This document shows, piece after piece, positions 16,524 to 24,490 of a stretch of 36,948 nt of DNA. The position numbers were made by a program, and so were the translations under genes. Every line of letters starts with the position of its first letter. Position 1 is the first letter of the stretch. Below the pieces are notes generated by a model. The model did not search any database and was not told the origin of the DNA. It saw only the letters and a list, made by a program, of their open reading frames with translations. The stretch covers positions 1 through 36,948 of the forward strand of contig JAEUIE010000009.1 of NCBI GenBank assembly GCA_016795155.1, written 5' to 3'. Source of the DNA: Planctomycetia bacterium (lineage in GTDB: Bacteria; Planctomycetota; Planctomycetia; Gemmatales; HRBIN36).

Positions 16524-19500
16524 ATGATGCGTTGGATTTCTGGTCTCTCCTTTATCATCCTGCTGGCTGCCTGTCTGAATGAGGTGCAAGCTGACGATCA
16601 GCAGGACGTGTTGCCTAAGCAGGATGGCCGCTCACTGAACTTTGATTTTGAAACTGGCGACCTGCGCGACTGGACAGTCGAAGGTGAAGCTTTCGTGGGG
16701 CAACCTATCGAAGGCGATACGGTCTACCCTCGTCGCAACGATAATAAAAGCCAGCACCAGGGCAGGTTCTGGATTGGCGGCTTCGAGAAAAAAGGGGATA
16801 CGCCCCGAGGCAAACTCATCTCGGTTCCATTTCAGGTAACACATCCCTGGGCATCGTTTCTCGTAGGCGGTGGGCCATACCTGGAAACATGTGTTGAACT
16901 CGTGGACCATGCCCGCAACGAAGTGATCTTTCGGGTCAGTGGCCTTGAAGAAGAAAATCTCCGCCGGGTTGCGGTCGATCTGCAGAAGCATGTTGGCAAG
17001 ACAATCTTCATCCGCCTGATTGATAACCACACCGGCCACTGGGGGCATCTCAATTTTGATGACTTCCGTTTTCATAATGCCAAGCCGACCGTGCCACCTC
17101 GTCCGCAGGCCAAGCTCGAAAACGACAACTATCCCCATGCAGGTCTGTCTCCTGAAGAATCAGTCAAAGCCATGACGGTGCCCGAAGGCTTTAGTGTCAA
17201 GCTGTTCGCAGGCGAGCCGGATGTACGCCAGCCCATTGCATTCTGCATGGATGATCGTGGTCGACTCTGGGTGGCCGAAGCCTACTGTTATCCGCAACGC
17301 CGCAAAGATGGCGAAGGTAAGGATCGCATCCTGATCATGGAAGACACCAATAACGATGGCAAGTTCGACAAGAGCATTGTCTTTGCTGACAACCTCAATC
17401 TGGTCAGTGGCATCGAATGGGGTTTCGGCGGCTTGTGGATTGGTGCTGCTCCCTACCTGATGTTCATCCCCATTGATGCCTCGGGCGACAAACCTGCAGG
17501 CGAACCGAAAATTCTGCTCGATGGCTGGGGCTGGCAGGATACCCATGAAACCCTCAACACTTTTTCCTGGGGTCCCGATGGCTGGCTCTACGGCTGTCAC
17601 GGCGTGTTCACCCACAGCAAAGTTGGCAAGCCCGGTGCTGCGGACAATGAGCGTACGAAGATCAATGCAGGCATCTGGCGCTATCACCCCATCCGTCATC
17701 AGTTTGAAGTATTTGCCTGGGGCACCAGCAACCCCTGGGGACTCGATTACAATGCCCAGGGGCAGTTGTTTATCGAAGCCTGCGTCATCCCCCATTGTTT
17801 CCACATCATTCAGAATGGCCGATACCTGCGACAAGCCGGGTTGCACTTCAACCCACACACCTATGCTGACATCGGCACCATTGCCGATCACTTTCATTAT
17901 CTGGGGGCTACCCCGCACGGCGGGAACAATAAGAGCGATTCCGCTGGAGGCGGGCATGCCCACTGTGGACTGATGTGCTATCTCGGTGGAACCTGGCCGA
18001 AGGAATATCATGGTCAGTTATTCATGGGCAACATTCATGGCCGACGGTTGAATATGGATCGGCTGAAAACCAATGGCTCAGGCTACGTCGCCAGCCACGG
18101 CCCCGACTTTCTTCTTGCCAACGATGCCTGGGCCCGATTCATCAACATGCAGTACGGCCCCGATGGCAACGTTATCCTCATCGACTGGTACGATCAGCAG
18201 GCCTGCCATCGCACCGAACCGCACATCTGGGATCGCAGCAACGGCCGCGTTTACAAGATCGTTCATCGCAGCACTGAAAACCGCCAGACCGATCTGCAGA
18301 AACTAGGCGGCGACCTCAGCAAACTCGATAACGATCAACTCTTCAAACTGGTGACCCATGATAATCACTGGTATGTGCGACATGCCCGCCGGTTGTTGCA
18401 GGAACGCAGCGTCACCCAACCCGCTGGTGTCAACCGCCCCGTCTCAATCACTGGTAACAGCAGAATCGCCAACGACTGGAAGCAGGAAAAGAATGCTGAT
18501 AAACGCCTGCAACTGCTGCTCGCTAATCACCTCAGCCAGAAAATGCCAGATGCGGAATATCTTTCTGCCATGAGCGATGATTCCGATGCCATCCGCGCCT
18601 GGGGCGTGCAGCTGGCGGTGGAAGCGGGACATCATTCCACGCAATTCATTCAGCAGTTTGAACAGATGGCGAAGTCCGATGCCTCGCCGATGGTTCGATT
18701 GTACCTCACTTCGTCACTGCCCAGGCTTAATCCATCCAGTCGATGGGGTATTCTTGCCAATCTGCTGCAGCACGCGGAAGACCGGGACGACCACAACCTG
18801 CCTCTTATGTACTGGTATGCAGCAGAAGGGCTGGTAGATACCGATGCCCCGCGTACCTTGAAGCTGGCCCTCGATGCCAAGGTACCCATTCTCGAATTCA
18901 TGGTCCGCCGCATCAGTTCGATGAATAACGAGAACGCCATCAATAATCTGGTAGCGACTTTGAAGTCTTCGACTGATGCCCGCACTCAGCAGATCATTCT
19001 TTCCGGCATCAACCAGGCCATGCGGGGCTTGCGTAATGTCAAGCAGCCAGCCGAGTGGAAGGCAGCCTACGAATCGTTGAGTGGAAAAGCTGATCCCGAA
19101 GTACGACATCAATTATTGCTGCTCGGCATGGTGTTCGACCCTGATACCGTTATGGCCTCTCTTTCCAAAGTGGTTGCTGACCACTCTGCAAAACTGCAGC
19201 ATCGCCAATCAGGCCTGCAGGCGCTCATCACCAGCCGCAAGTCCGAAGTGATGCAACTGCTCATGCAACTGAGCGAAGAGGAACCGATGCGTAGCCTGGC
19301 CATTCGCGGTTTGGCCGTGTTCGATCAGCCTGAAATCGCAACAAAACTGCTGAAGAGTTATCCGAAGTTCTCCAGTAGCGACCGCCGCGATGCCATCAGC
19401 ACACTCTCAGCACGCCCTGCCTGGGGCCTGGCGTTGCTTGAATCGGTTAAGGCCAAGTACATTCCGGCGAACGATATCCCTGCCGATGTTGTCAGGCAAC

Positions 19501-20591
19501 TTCGCCAGTTGAACAATCAACAACTCAACTCACTAATCGCGGAAGTCTGGGGCGTCGTCCGCACCACACCTGCTGAAAGACTGCAGCATATTGCCAGCAT
19601 GAAAACCATGCTGTCCAGCAAGCCCAAAGTGGCTGCTGACCTGTCATTGGGCCGAGCGCTTTTTGAAAAGACCTGTGCCCAGTGCCATCAACTTTATGGC
19701 ACCGGCGGCAAGGTTGGTCCCGACATCACCGGCTCCAATCGGGCAAACCTCGATTACCTGCTCGAAAATATCTACGACCCCAGTGGCGTGATCCCCAAGG
19801 AATACGCTGCCACCTTCTTCGTCACCAAGGATGGCCGCTCCATCACCGGCATCGTCAAGGAACGCAACAGCAAAACGGTTACGGTCGCCACTGCCAACGA
19901 AACGCTGACCTTGGCTCTTGACGATATCGAAGGTGAAAAGCCAAGCGACACCTCCATGATGCCTGATGATCAGATGAAACCGTTCAGCGAGCATGAAATC
20001 CGTTCGCTGTTTGCTTACCTGATGCACCCCACCCAAGTGCCCGTGCTCGCGATGCAGGAGAATGCAGCCACCTTCTTTAACGGCAAGGATTTAACAGGTT
20101 GGACAGGCGACACCAGGCTCTGGAAAGTCGAAGATGGCATGATCGTTGGCTCTACTACCGGCCTCAAGAAGAACGAATTCCTCAAAAGCCAAATGATGGT
20201 GAAAGACTTCAGGCTGTCGGTGAAGGTCAAGCTCACGCCAAATACCGAAAACAGCGGCATTCAGTTCCGTAGCGAAGTGATCGATAATGGTGATGTGAAA
20301 GGCTACCAGGCCGACATCGGCAAAGGCTGGTGGGGCAAGCTCTACGAAGAACATGGCCGGGCACTGCTCACCAAAAACAACGGCGACCAGTTCGTTAAAG
20401 TCAATCACTGGAACGACTACGTCATCGAAGCACGAGGCAGCAAAATCAAAACCTTCATCAATGGTAACCCCTGTGTCGATCTCGACGACAAACCCGGAGC
20501 CCGCCAAGGCATCATCGCCTTCCAACTCCACAGCGGCGGCCCCATGCAGATACGCTTCAAGGACATCAAACTCGAAGTCTTGAAAGACTAA
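16524..20591 (+). CDS. PVC-type membrane-bound dehydrogenase with HEAT-like region, cytochrome c and DUF1080 domain
   Basis: A 1,355-residue exported protein. Its signal is MMRWISGLSFIILLAAC followed by LNEVQA; LAAC could be a lipobox, or cleavage could follow VQA. In order: a carbohydrate-binding-like N-terminal domain (NFDFETGDLRDWTVEGEAF...), the PVC-type beta-propeller (about residues 205-590; VPEGFSVKLFAGEPDVRQP, DDRGRLWVAEAYCYPQRR, IPHCFHIIQNG, NVILIDWYDQQACHR), an alpha-helical HEAT-like stretch (about 600-1000), one haem c site CAQCH (C1051, C1054, H1055), and a C-terminal DUF1080 domain (about 1175-1352; TFFNGKDLTGW). The family is planctomycete-specific and thought to oxidise sugars or similar substrates in the periplasm; DUF1080 relatives bind or cleave keto-glycosides. 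Tandem ATGs at 16524 and 16527 are both possible. Confidence 0.9.
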   Translation: MMRWISGLSFIILLAACLNEVQADDQQDVLPKQDGRSLNFDFETGDLRDWTVEGEAFVGQPIEGDTVYPRRNDNKSQHQGRFWIGGFEKKGDTPRGKLISVPFQVTHPWASFLVGGGPYLETCVELVDHARNEVIFRVSGLEEENLRRVAVDLQKHVGKTIFIRLIDNHTGHWGHLNFDDFRFHNAKPTVPPRPQAKLENDNYPHAGLSPEESVKAMTVPEGFSVKLFAGEPDVRQPIAFCMDDRGRLWVAEAYCYPQRRKDGEGKDRILIMEDTNNDGKFDKSIVFADNLNLVSGIEWGFGGLWIGAAPYLMFIPIDASGDKPAGEPKILLDGWGWQDTHETLNTFSWGPDGWLYGCHGVFTHSKVGKPGAADNERTKINAGIWRYHPIRHQFEVFAWGTSNPWGLDYNAQGQLFIEACVIPHCFHIIQNGRYLRQAGLHFNPHTYADIGTIADHFHYLGATPHGGNNKSDSAGGGHAHCGLMCYLGGTWPKEYHGQLFMGNIHGRRLNMDRLKTNGSGYVASHGPDFLLANDAWARFINMQYGPDGNVILIDWYDQQACHRTEPHIWDRSNGRVYKIVHRSTENRQTDLQKLGGDLSKLDNDQLFKLVTHDNHWYVRHARRLLQERSVTQPAGVNRPVSITGNSRIANDWKQEKNADKRLQLLLANHLSQKMPDAEYLSAMSDDSDAIRAWGVQLAVEAGHHSTQFIQQFEQMAKSDASPMVRLYLTSSLPRLNPSSRWGILANLLQHAEDRDDHNLPLMYWYAAEGLVDTDAPRTLKLALDAKVPILEFMVRRISSMNNENAINNLVATLKSSTDARTQQIILSGINQAMRGLRNVKQPAEWKAAYESLSGKADPEVRHQLLLLGMVFDPDTVMASLSKVVADHSAKLQHRQSGLQALITSRKSEVMQLLMQLSEEEPMRSLAIRGLAVFDQPEIATKLLKSYPKFSSSDRRDAISTLSARPAWGLALLESVKAKYIPANDIPADVVRQLRQLNNQQLNSLIAEVWGVVRTTPAERLQHIASMKTMLSSKPKVAADLSLGRALFEKTCAQCHQLYGTGGKVGPDITGSNRANLDYLLENIYDPSGVIPKEYAATFFVTKDGRSITGIVKERNSKTVTVATANETLTLALDDIEGEKPSDTSMMPDDQMKPFSEHEIRSLFAYLMHPTQVPVLAMQENAATFFNGKDLTGWTGDTRLWKVEDGMIVGSTTGLKKNEFLKSQMMVKDFRLSVKVKLTPNTENSGIQFRSEVIDNGDVKGYQADIGKGWWGKLYEEHGRALLTKNNGDQFVKVNHWNDYVIEARGSKIKTFINGNPCVDLDDKPGARQGIIAFQLHSGGPMQIRFKDIKLEVLKD

Positions 20592-20593
20592 CA

Positions 20594-20935
20594 ATAGGGG
20601 TAGGAAGGATCGCATAATACTGATCCCTCCTCCCTCTGAACCGTGCGGGCGGATTTCCCGCACACGGCTCTCACGCTTGATGGTTTACCCACGAGGGGAT
20701 TGACAGGCCAGGTCTCGGGCTGTCTTCAGACTGTACAGCCCCAGTCCTGCAGAGAAGTCATTCTTCCAGCGTTGATGATCGGATCCTCGCCCACGGCCAC
20801 GACGCCCCGCTCCCCCTATAGGGTGTAAATGCCAGTGTAAAAGTGCAGCGCGGGTGGCAAGTCGAGTGATGTTGTAAAAGTACTGACCCCGAAAAGCTGC
20901 GTTTCGACGGCCACGTGGCAGGTACGTAGATTGAT
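20594..20935 (-). mobile_element. Group II intron remnant, 3' end only
   Basis: On the minus strand, 20594-20670 holds the intron's domains V and VI, ending CCCCTAT at the putative 3' splice site, three bases from the PVC gene stop codon. Upstream, a frame ends at a TAA near 20690 with HQRWKNDFSAGLGLYSLKTARDLACQS, which resembles the C-terminal tail of group II intron reverse transcriptases (R-W-x-N...G-L-x-S-L). That frame can be followed to about 20935 but shows no reverse transcriptase motifs, so the catalytic part, domains I-III and the 5' end are gone. The right boundary is uncertain. The remnant cannot splice or move by itself. Confidence 0.65.
20638..20670 (-). ncRNA. Group II intron domain V
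   Basis: The 33 bases fold as domain V does: a 9-bp lower helix (GAGCCGTGT with GCACGGTTC, including G-T pairs), a two-base CC bulge on the 3' side, a 4-bp upper helix (GCGG/CCGC) and a GAAAT loop. The AGC catalytic triad is at the second to fourth positions. Domain VI would be the next hairpin (about 20595-20637), pairing GGAGGAGGGATC with GATCCTTCC. Confidence 0.8.
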
Positions 20936-21030
20936 ATTATCCCTTTTCTACATAGCAGTATTTATTTCTTCATTTGATCGGTGCATTTACGCTGAACGAG
21001 ATACCGAACCGTTGATGATATCGGGCAGGT

Positions 21031-21834
21031 TCATGGCGCCGGCGGGTCCGGAAAACGTGCGAGTTCTGTCGCACAGGCGCTGGTCAGATTCTTCCAGTTT
21101 TGTCCCGTGTTCAGGGCCACGTGCAGTGACAAATCGACATCCGAAAAGGTGTTTCCCGTCACGGTAAACGGCCTGTTGTCAAAGCCGTCCACTTTCCCAT
21201 GCACTTCTCCTGCAGACAGGCCGGAAAACCAGATCCAGCGGCCGATGCTGCGCGCCCACTTCATGTGATTGCCCTGCGTCTGGAAATGTTGGATATTGTT
21301 GCCTGCTTTGACAACGGGAACCTTGTCCAGTGTGACGGTAGGCACCAAGCCGTTGGGCACGGGGCGCAACTTGAGTGTGAAGTTTCCGAACGGTTTGCCT
21401 TCTGCGCCGTTGACATCCGGAATGGGTTTTGCCTCGAATTTGCCGACATGGCGAATAGGCGAGTCCAGGCCGCCGTCCCACATGGGAGCGTCCGAAAGCC
21501 CCAGAAAGCTGATTTCCGCAACCCCTTTCGTGTTCAGCTCCACAGCCAGTCCCAGGGCCAACGCGCACCCCTGGCTCCTGCCCAGGATGCAGACCTGGCC
21601 GATTGTCTTGAAGTCTGACTTGCAGAAGCTGTTGATATCTTTCATGACCGCGTCGATGTCCTCGTCGATTTTCGGGCCAGCGCCCCGAGAGGCCGCGAGC
21701 AAGTTTCTGGCTTGTTTGACCTGCAGGAGCCGATCGAGGTAGGGCTGGCGGCTGACCTCATCTTCGACTTTGAATTGCGTGGAAAATGGCACGCCACCGC
21801 TGAATATCAACAGGATATCATTGGTCTTGCTCAT
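21031..21834 (-). CDS. Alpha/beta-hydrolase-like protein with GRSQG nucleophile elbow
   Basis: A 267-residue protein with no signal peptide. VCILGRSQGCALALGLAVEL is a typical G-x-S-x-G elbow (strand, Ser, helix) of lipase and esterase-like alpha/beta hydrolases. SFLGLSDAPMWDGG gives candidate Asp residues, and FQTQGNHMKWARS a candidate His in the right order. N-terminal FSGGVPFSTQFKVEDEVSR is unlike standard esterases, so the family is unclear. Its ATG overlaps the stop of the upstream peptidoglycan-binding gene (ATGA at 21831-21834), which means the two are co-translated and probably act together. I do not know the substrate. Confidence 0.65.
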   Translation of the reverse strand: MSKTNDILLIFSGGVPFSTQFKVEDEVSRQPYLDRLLQVKQARNLLAASRGAGPKIDEDIDAVMKDINSFCKSDFKTIGQVCILGRSQGCALALGLAVELNTKGVAEISFLGLSDAPMWDGGLDSPIRHVGKFEAKPIPDVNGAEGKPFGNFTLKLRPVPNGLVPTVTLDKVPVVKAGNNIQHFQTQGNHMKWARSIGRWIWFSGLSAGEVHGKVDGFDNRPFTVTGNTFSDVDLSLHVALNTGQNWKNLTSACATELARFPDPPAP

Positions 21835-22541
21835 GGTAGATCCCCTTGCGAGCGCCGTTTGATTGAAAAGTTACGGCTAGCGCTGAGCCTTTCTTGGACC
21901 TCGAATGCCAGCATCTCGAGGTCGAGGCTACGGATAGTCAATTTGCCGACGATATTGTCCGGAGTGGTCTGGATAGCGGGGTTGATGATTTTGCGCCGCG
22001 TCTTGTACGCCAGGACGGCTTTTGCCGTTTGCGTTCCATAAAGTTGGGCGCGTAATTCATCCGGGCCGATGTTGCCTCCTTCGAGGGTCAGCACGGCGTT
22101 TTGAATCAAGCTGACAAACTCCCCGCGATCCCCGGGAACCACGTGCTGGGCGTCGTTGCGCAGAGTCCGTTCCAGCCGCGGATCTCCGCGCAAAGACGCG
22201 GATAGTAGACCAACCGTTTCCAGATCGGGAAGGCCACGCTCCTTCGCCAGCATCTCGCGATCGAGCGCGGCCATCGTCATCTTGCCGACAATATTGTCGG
22301 CCTGGGTTTGATAGGAAGGGTTGATGATGTTTCGTTTCCGCTTATAGGCGAGGACCGCCGCGGCGGTGGCGGGGCCGTAATTCCCATCCGCAGCGATGGT
22401 CGCGCCATCCAGTGCAATCAACGCCTGTTGAATCTTGCGGACGTGCTCCCCGGCCGCACCCGGCACGATGTGGGCTGGGTCCGACACAGACGCCGCTTCG
22501 AGTTTAGGGTCGCCACGGAATAGTTGCGATTGAACAGCCAT
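21831..22541 (-). CDS. Protein with two tandem peptidoglycan-binding-like repeats
   Basis: A 236-residue soluble protein made of two homologous halves (about 10-100 and 115-212). Each begins with RGDP(K/R)LE, followed by (H)IVPG or (H)VVPG, a helix KIQQALIALDG or LIQNAVLTLEG, then YGPATAAAVLAYKRKRNIINP or YGTQTAKAVLAYKTRRKIINP, and ends DNIVGKMT or DNIVGKLT. This is the PG_binding_1 fold with a longer insert between the helices. There is no signal peptide. The start has GGAAG upstream (AAAGGAAGTTCTA). It forms an operon with the hydrolase-like gene, suggesting a binding module delivering or partnering the enzyme. Confidence 0.75.
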   Translation of the reverse strand: MAVQSQLFRGDPKLEAASVSDPAHIVPGAAGEHVRKIQQALIALDGATIAADGNYGPATAAAVLAYKRKRNIINPSYQTQADNIVGKMTMAALDREMLAKERGLPDLETVGLLSASLRGDPRLERTLRNDAQHVVPGDRGEFVSLIQNAVLTLEGGNIGPDELRAQLYGTQTAKAVLAYKTRRKIINPAIQTTPDNIVGKLTIRSLDLEMLAFEVQERLSASRNFSIKRRSQGDLP

Positions 22542-23136
22542 TAGAACTTCCTTTCGATGCCACCAAACGCCAACAGCTTAGAAGCGGCGGGGGCCGAGTG
22601 AGCTATAGGTCACGAAAAGCCGTCATGCCCCCGCCGTCTGCTGCAGCGCCTGGATACTCATCATAGCCACGCAGGAATGGGGAAGAACCTGTCCCAAGTA
22701 GAACGAGATCAGGGGTTCCCCTGTCTCAGCGTGGAATCTTCAGAGGAGTGTGCGCTCCTCGACCACAATGCGGGCTTGGTTCTCCCCATCCCCAAGAGCA
22801 TATGATGAGATTTTACACCCAGACCCACCAATACTACTGAGGCGTTGATCTCCATGCAAGAAGTATGGGAGAGATGTTTTGGGTGGAAACATCTCTGTCG
22901 AGGGGGGTGCTGTTAACTGGCTTGTATTAGAGAAGTACATTTCTACACTCCGGCTGGGCGGCTTGTTGAACAAGTACCACCGCCGAGCGGCGTGAGTGGC
23001 TGATTCGGTCAGAATGATTAATCGGTTTTGAGTTCTCACTTCTCATCATGGTCATCCGTGATCATGCCTTTGTGGCTATTCGTTCAGTGATGGCGTTTTG
23101 AGCACTTTTGTACCTGACGCAGACGATTCTTAACGA
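22542..23136. other. Intergenic region with small hairpins, no supported gene
   Basis: Two compact stems are visible: AGGGG/CCCCT with an outer GAGA/TCTC (22706-22728) and GAGGAG/CTCCTC around TGTGCG (22743-22760). A 99-codon minus-strand frame (22740-23039) and a shorter plus-strand frame ending LNKYHRRAA (stop near 22996) are both possible but lack ribosome binding sites and known motifs. The region separates the minus-strand pair from the plus-strand DUF58 operon, so it should contain divergent promoters. Confidence 0.35.
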
Positions 23137-23167
23137 TTGACTTATTAGTTATACGATGTAGTATAAT
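23137..23167 (+). promoter_or_regulatory. Putative sigma-70 promoter of the DUF58 operon
   Basis: TTGACT at 23137-23142 is followed by TATAAT at 23162-23167 with a 19-base spacer, or by TAGTAT at 23159-23164 with a better 16-base spacer. The surrounding 60 bases are strikingly A+T-rich compared with the genes. The first start codon of the operon is at 23195. Assignment is by motif only. Confidence 0.5.
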
Positions 23168-23184
23168 GTATACTTAAGTATAAC
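23168..23184. repeat. GTATAC-type palindrome, possible operator
   Basis: GTATACTTAAGTATAAC contains the 14-base perfect palindrome TATACTTAAGTATA. It lies directly downstream of the putative -10 box, where a bound repressor would block transcription. A closely related 17-base palindrome occurs at 31035-31051. Confidence 0.45.
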
Positions 23185-23194
23185 CGTCAGTGAC

Positions 23195-24490
23195 ATGATT
23201 TTCCCTTTGTCTGAATCATCAACAACAGTATGCCACGCCTTATCACGCTGGAAGCGGTTGATGGACTTTATCCATCACGATTACCTGCCTCTTGTGGATG
23301 GCTATCTCATCGACTGGATGAGAAAGCCGCTGGGTATACTGATCCTGGCGACCATTTTTGCCGGGCTGTGTGGCTGGGTCGTGCATCCGCATGGTTATCT
23401 TGTAATGTCGATACTGCTGGCGGTTCTGGTATCAGGGCTGGTCTGGCCCTGGCTTACGATGCTGGGAATATCAGCTGAACTTGAGTTTGGCGGCACGCGA
23501 GGCCGGGAAGGCGAATCAGTGCCAGTGAAACTGCGGATTCAAAACCGCATGCCCTGGAATGCCTGGGGGCTGGGACTGCAGATTACCGAAACAACGCAGA
23601 CTGAAGCCAGTGTCGTTCGTGCAGCAGGCTGGAAGACCACGGTGATTGCCTGGGATTTTGTCCCCATGCAGCGAGGCGAATATCCACTGAACACCCCGAC
23701 ACTCTATTCCGGTTTTCCGTTTGGACTCTGGAAGGCCAGGCGGCAGGTTGCGATATCACAGCGATTGCTGGTCTGGCCGAGTACGGTGCCGGTGGGAGCC
23801 ATGCCCGAAGTTACCGGTTCTGATCATCACGAGGGACAGGTGTTCCGCAACAAGCCGGGCGATGCGGGTGACATCCTCGGAGTCAGGCCGTTTCGCGAAG
23901 GTGATTCGCTTCGCCGAATTCACTGGGCCCAGACGGCTCGTTACGATCGGCTCATCGTGTGTGAACGGCAAACGCCCGGTTTGCCTGCCATTCGCATTAC
24001 CGTCGATACGGATCCAGCCATCCATGCGGGGGAAGGTTCGGAGAGTTCGCGGGAATGGGTGATCCGGCTGGCAGCCAGTTTCTGTACGGAATGGCTGAGT
24101 CAGGGTGCCCAGATCGAGGCAATCATTCAGGGAAAGCTGTATCATGCCGCAGGTGGCACAGCCCAGCTTCGCAAACTGCTGGATGCTTTGGCCCGCGTTC
24201 AGCCTGCGGGCGATCAGCCACTGGCTGAAGTTTCCCGCTTGCCTGCCTGTATTCAGTGCCGGGCGAGTTGCAGTGTGGTCATCACTACCGATCAGGGCAT
24301 GGAACAAATGCCACGCACCGCATTTCGCGGTCAGCATCCGTTATATGTGGTGCTGCATCGCGCAGCAGTGGTAGAAGCTGTATCACAATCATGCACCTTG
24401 CCCCATAAGCCCTGGATGGAAATCCGCCATCGCGATGAACTGACGACCCAACTGCGAACCAGTTGGAAAGGGGGCAACTGTGGCTGTTAA
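23195..24490 (+). CDS. DUF58 domain protein
   Basis: A 431-residue membrane protein with two hydrophobic segments (about 45-64 and 66-86), then a beta-rich domain and the DUF58 signature DILGVRPFREGDSLRRIHWAQTARYDRLIV at residues about 228-257. DUF58 proteins are usually found with MoxR ATPases and transglutaminase-like proteins, as here, and are von Willebrand-like components of poorly understood chaperone or envelope systems. A second start at 23261 (MDFIHHDY) has a better ribosome binding site (GGAAGCGG) and may be the true one. Its end overlaps the next gene by 11 bases. Confidence 0.85.
   Translation: MIFPLSESSTTVCHALSRWKRLMDFIHHDYLPLVDGYLIDWMRKPLGILILATIFAGLCGWVVHPHGYLVMSILLAVLVSGLVWPWLTMLGISAELEFGGTRGREGESVPVKLRIQNRMPWNAWGLGLQITETTQTEASVVRAAGWKTTVIAWDFVPMQRGEYPLNTPTLYSGFPFGLWKARRQVAISQRLLVWPSTVPVGAMPEVTGSDHHEGQVFRNKPGDAGDILGVRPFREGDSLRRIHWAQTARYDRLIVCERQTPGLPAIRITVDTDPAIHAGEGSESSREWVIRLAASFCTEWLSQGAQIEAIIQGKLYHAAGGTAQLRKLLDALARVQPAGDQPLAEVSRLPACIQCRASCSVVITTDQGMEQMPRTAFRGQHPLYVVLHRAAVVEAVSQSCTLPHKPWMEIRHRDELTTQLRTSWKGGNCGC

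Noticed and set aside
22740-23039. Minus-strand 99-codon frame
   Set aside because: No ribosome binding site or known motif, and the opposite strand is also open over part of it; left as unresolved.
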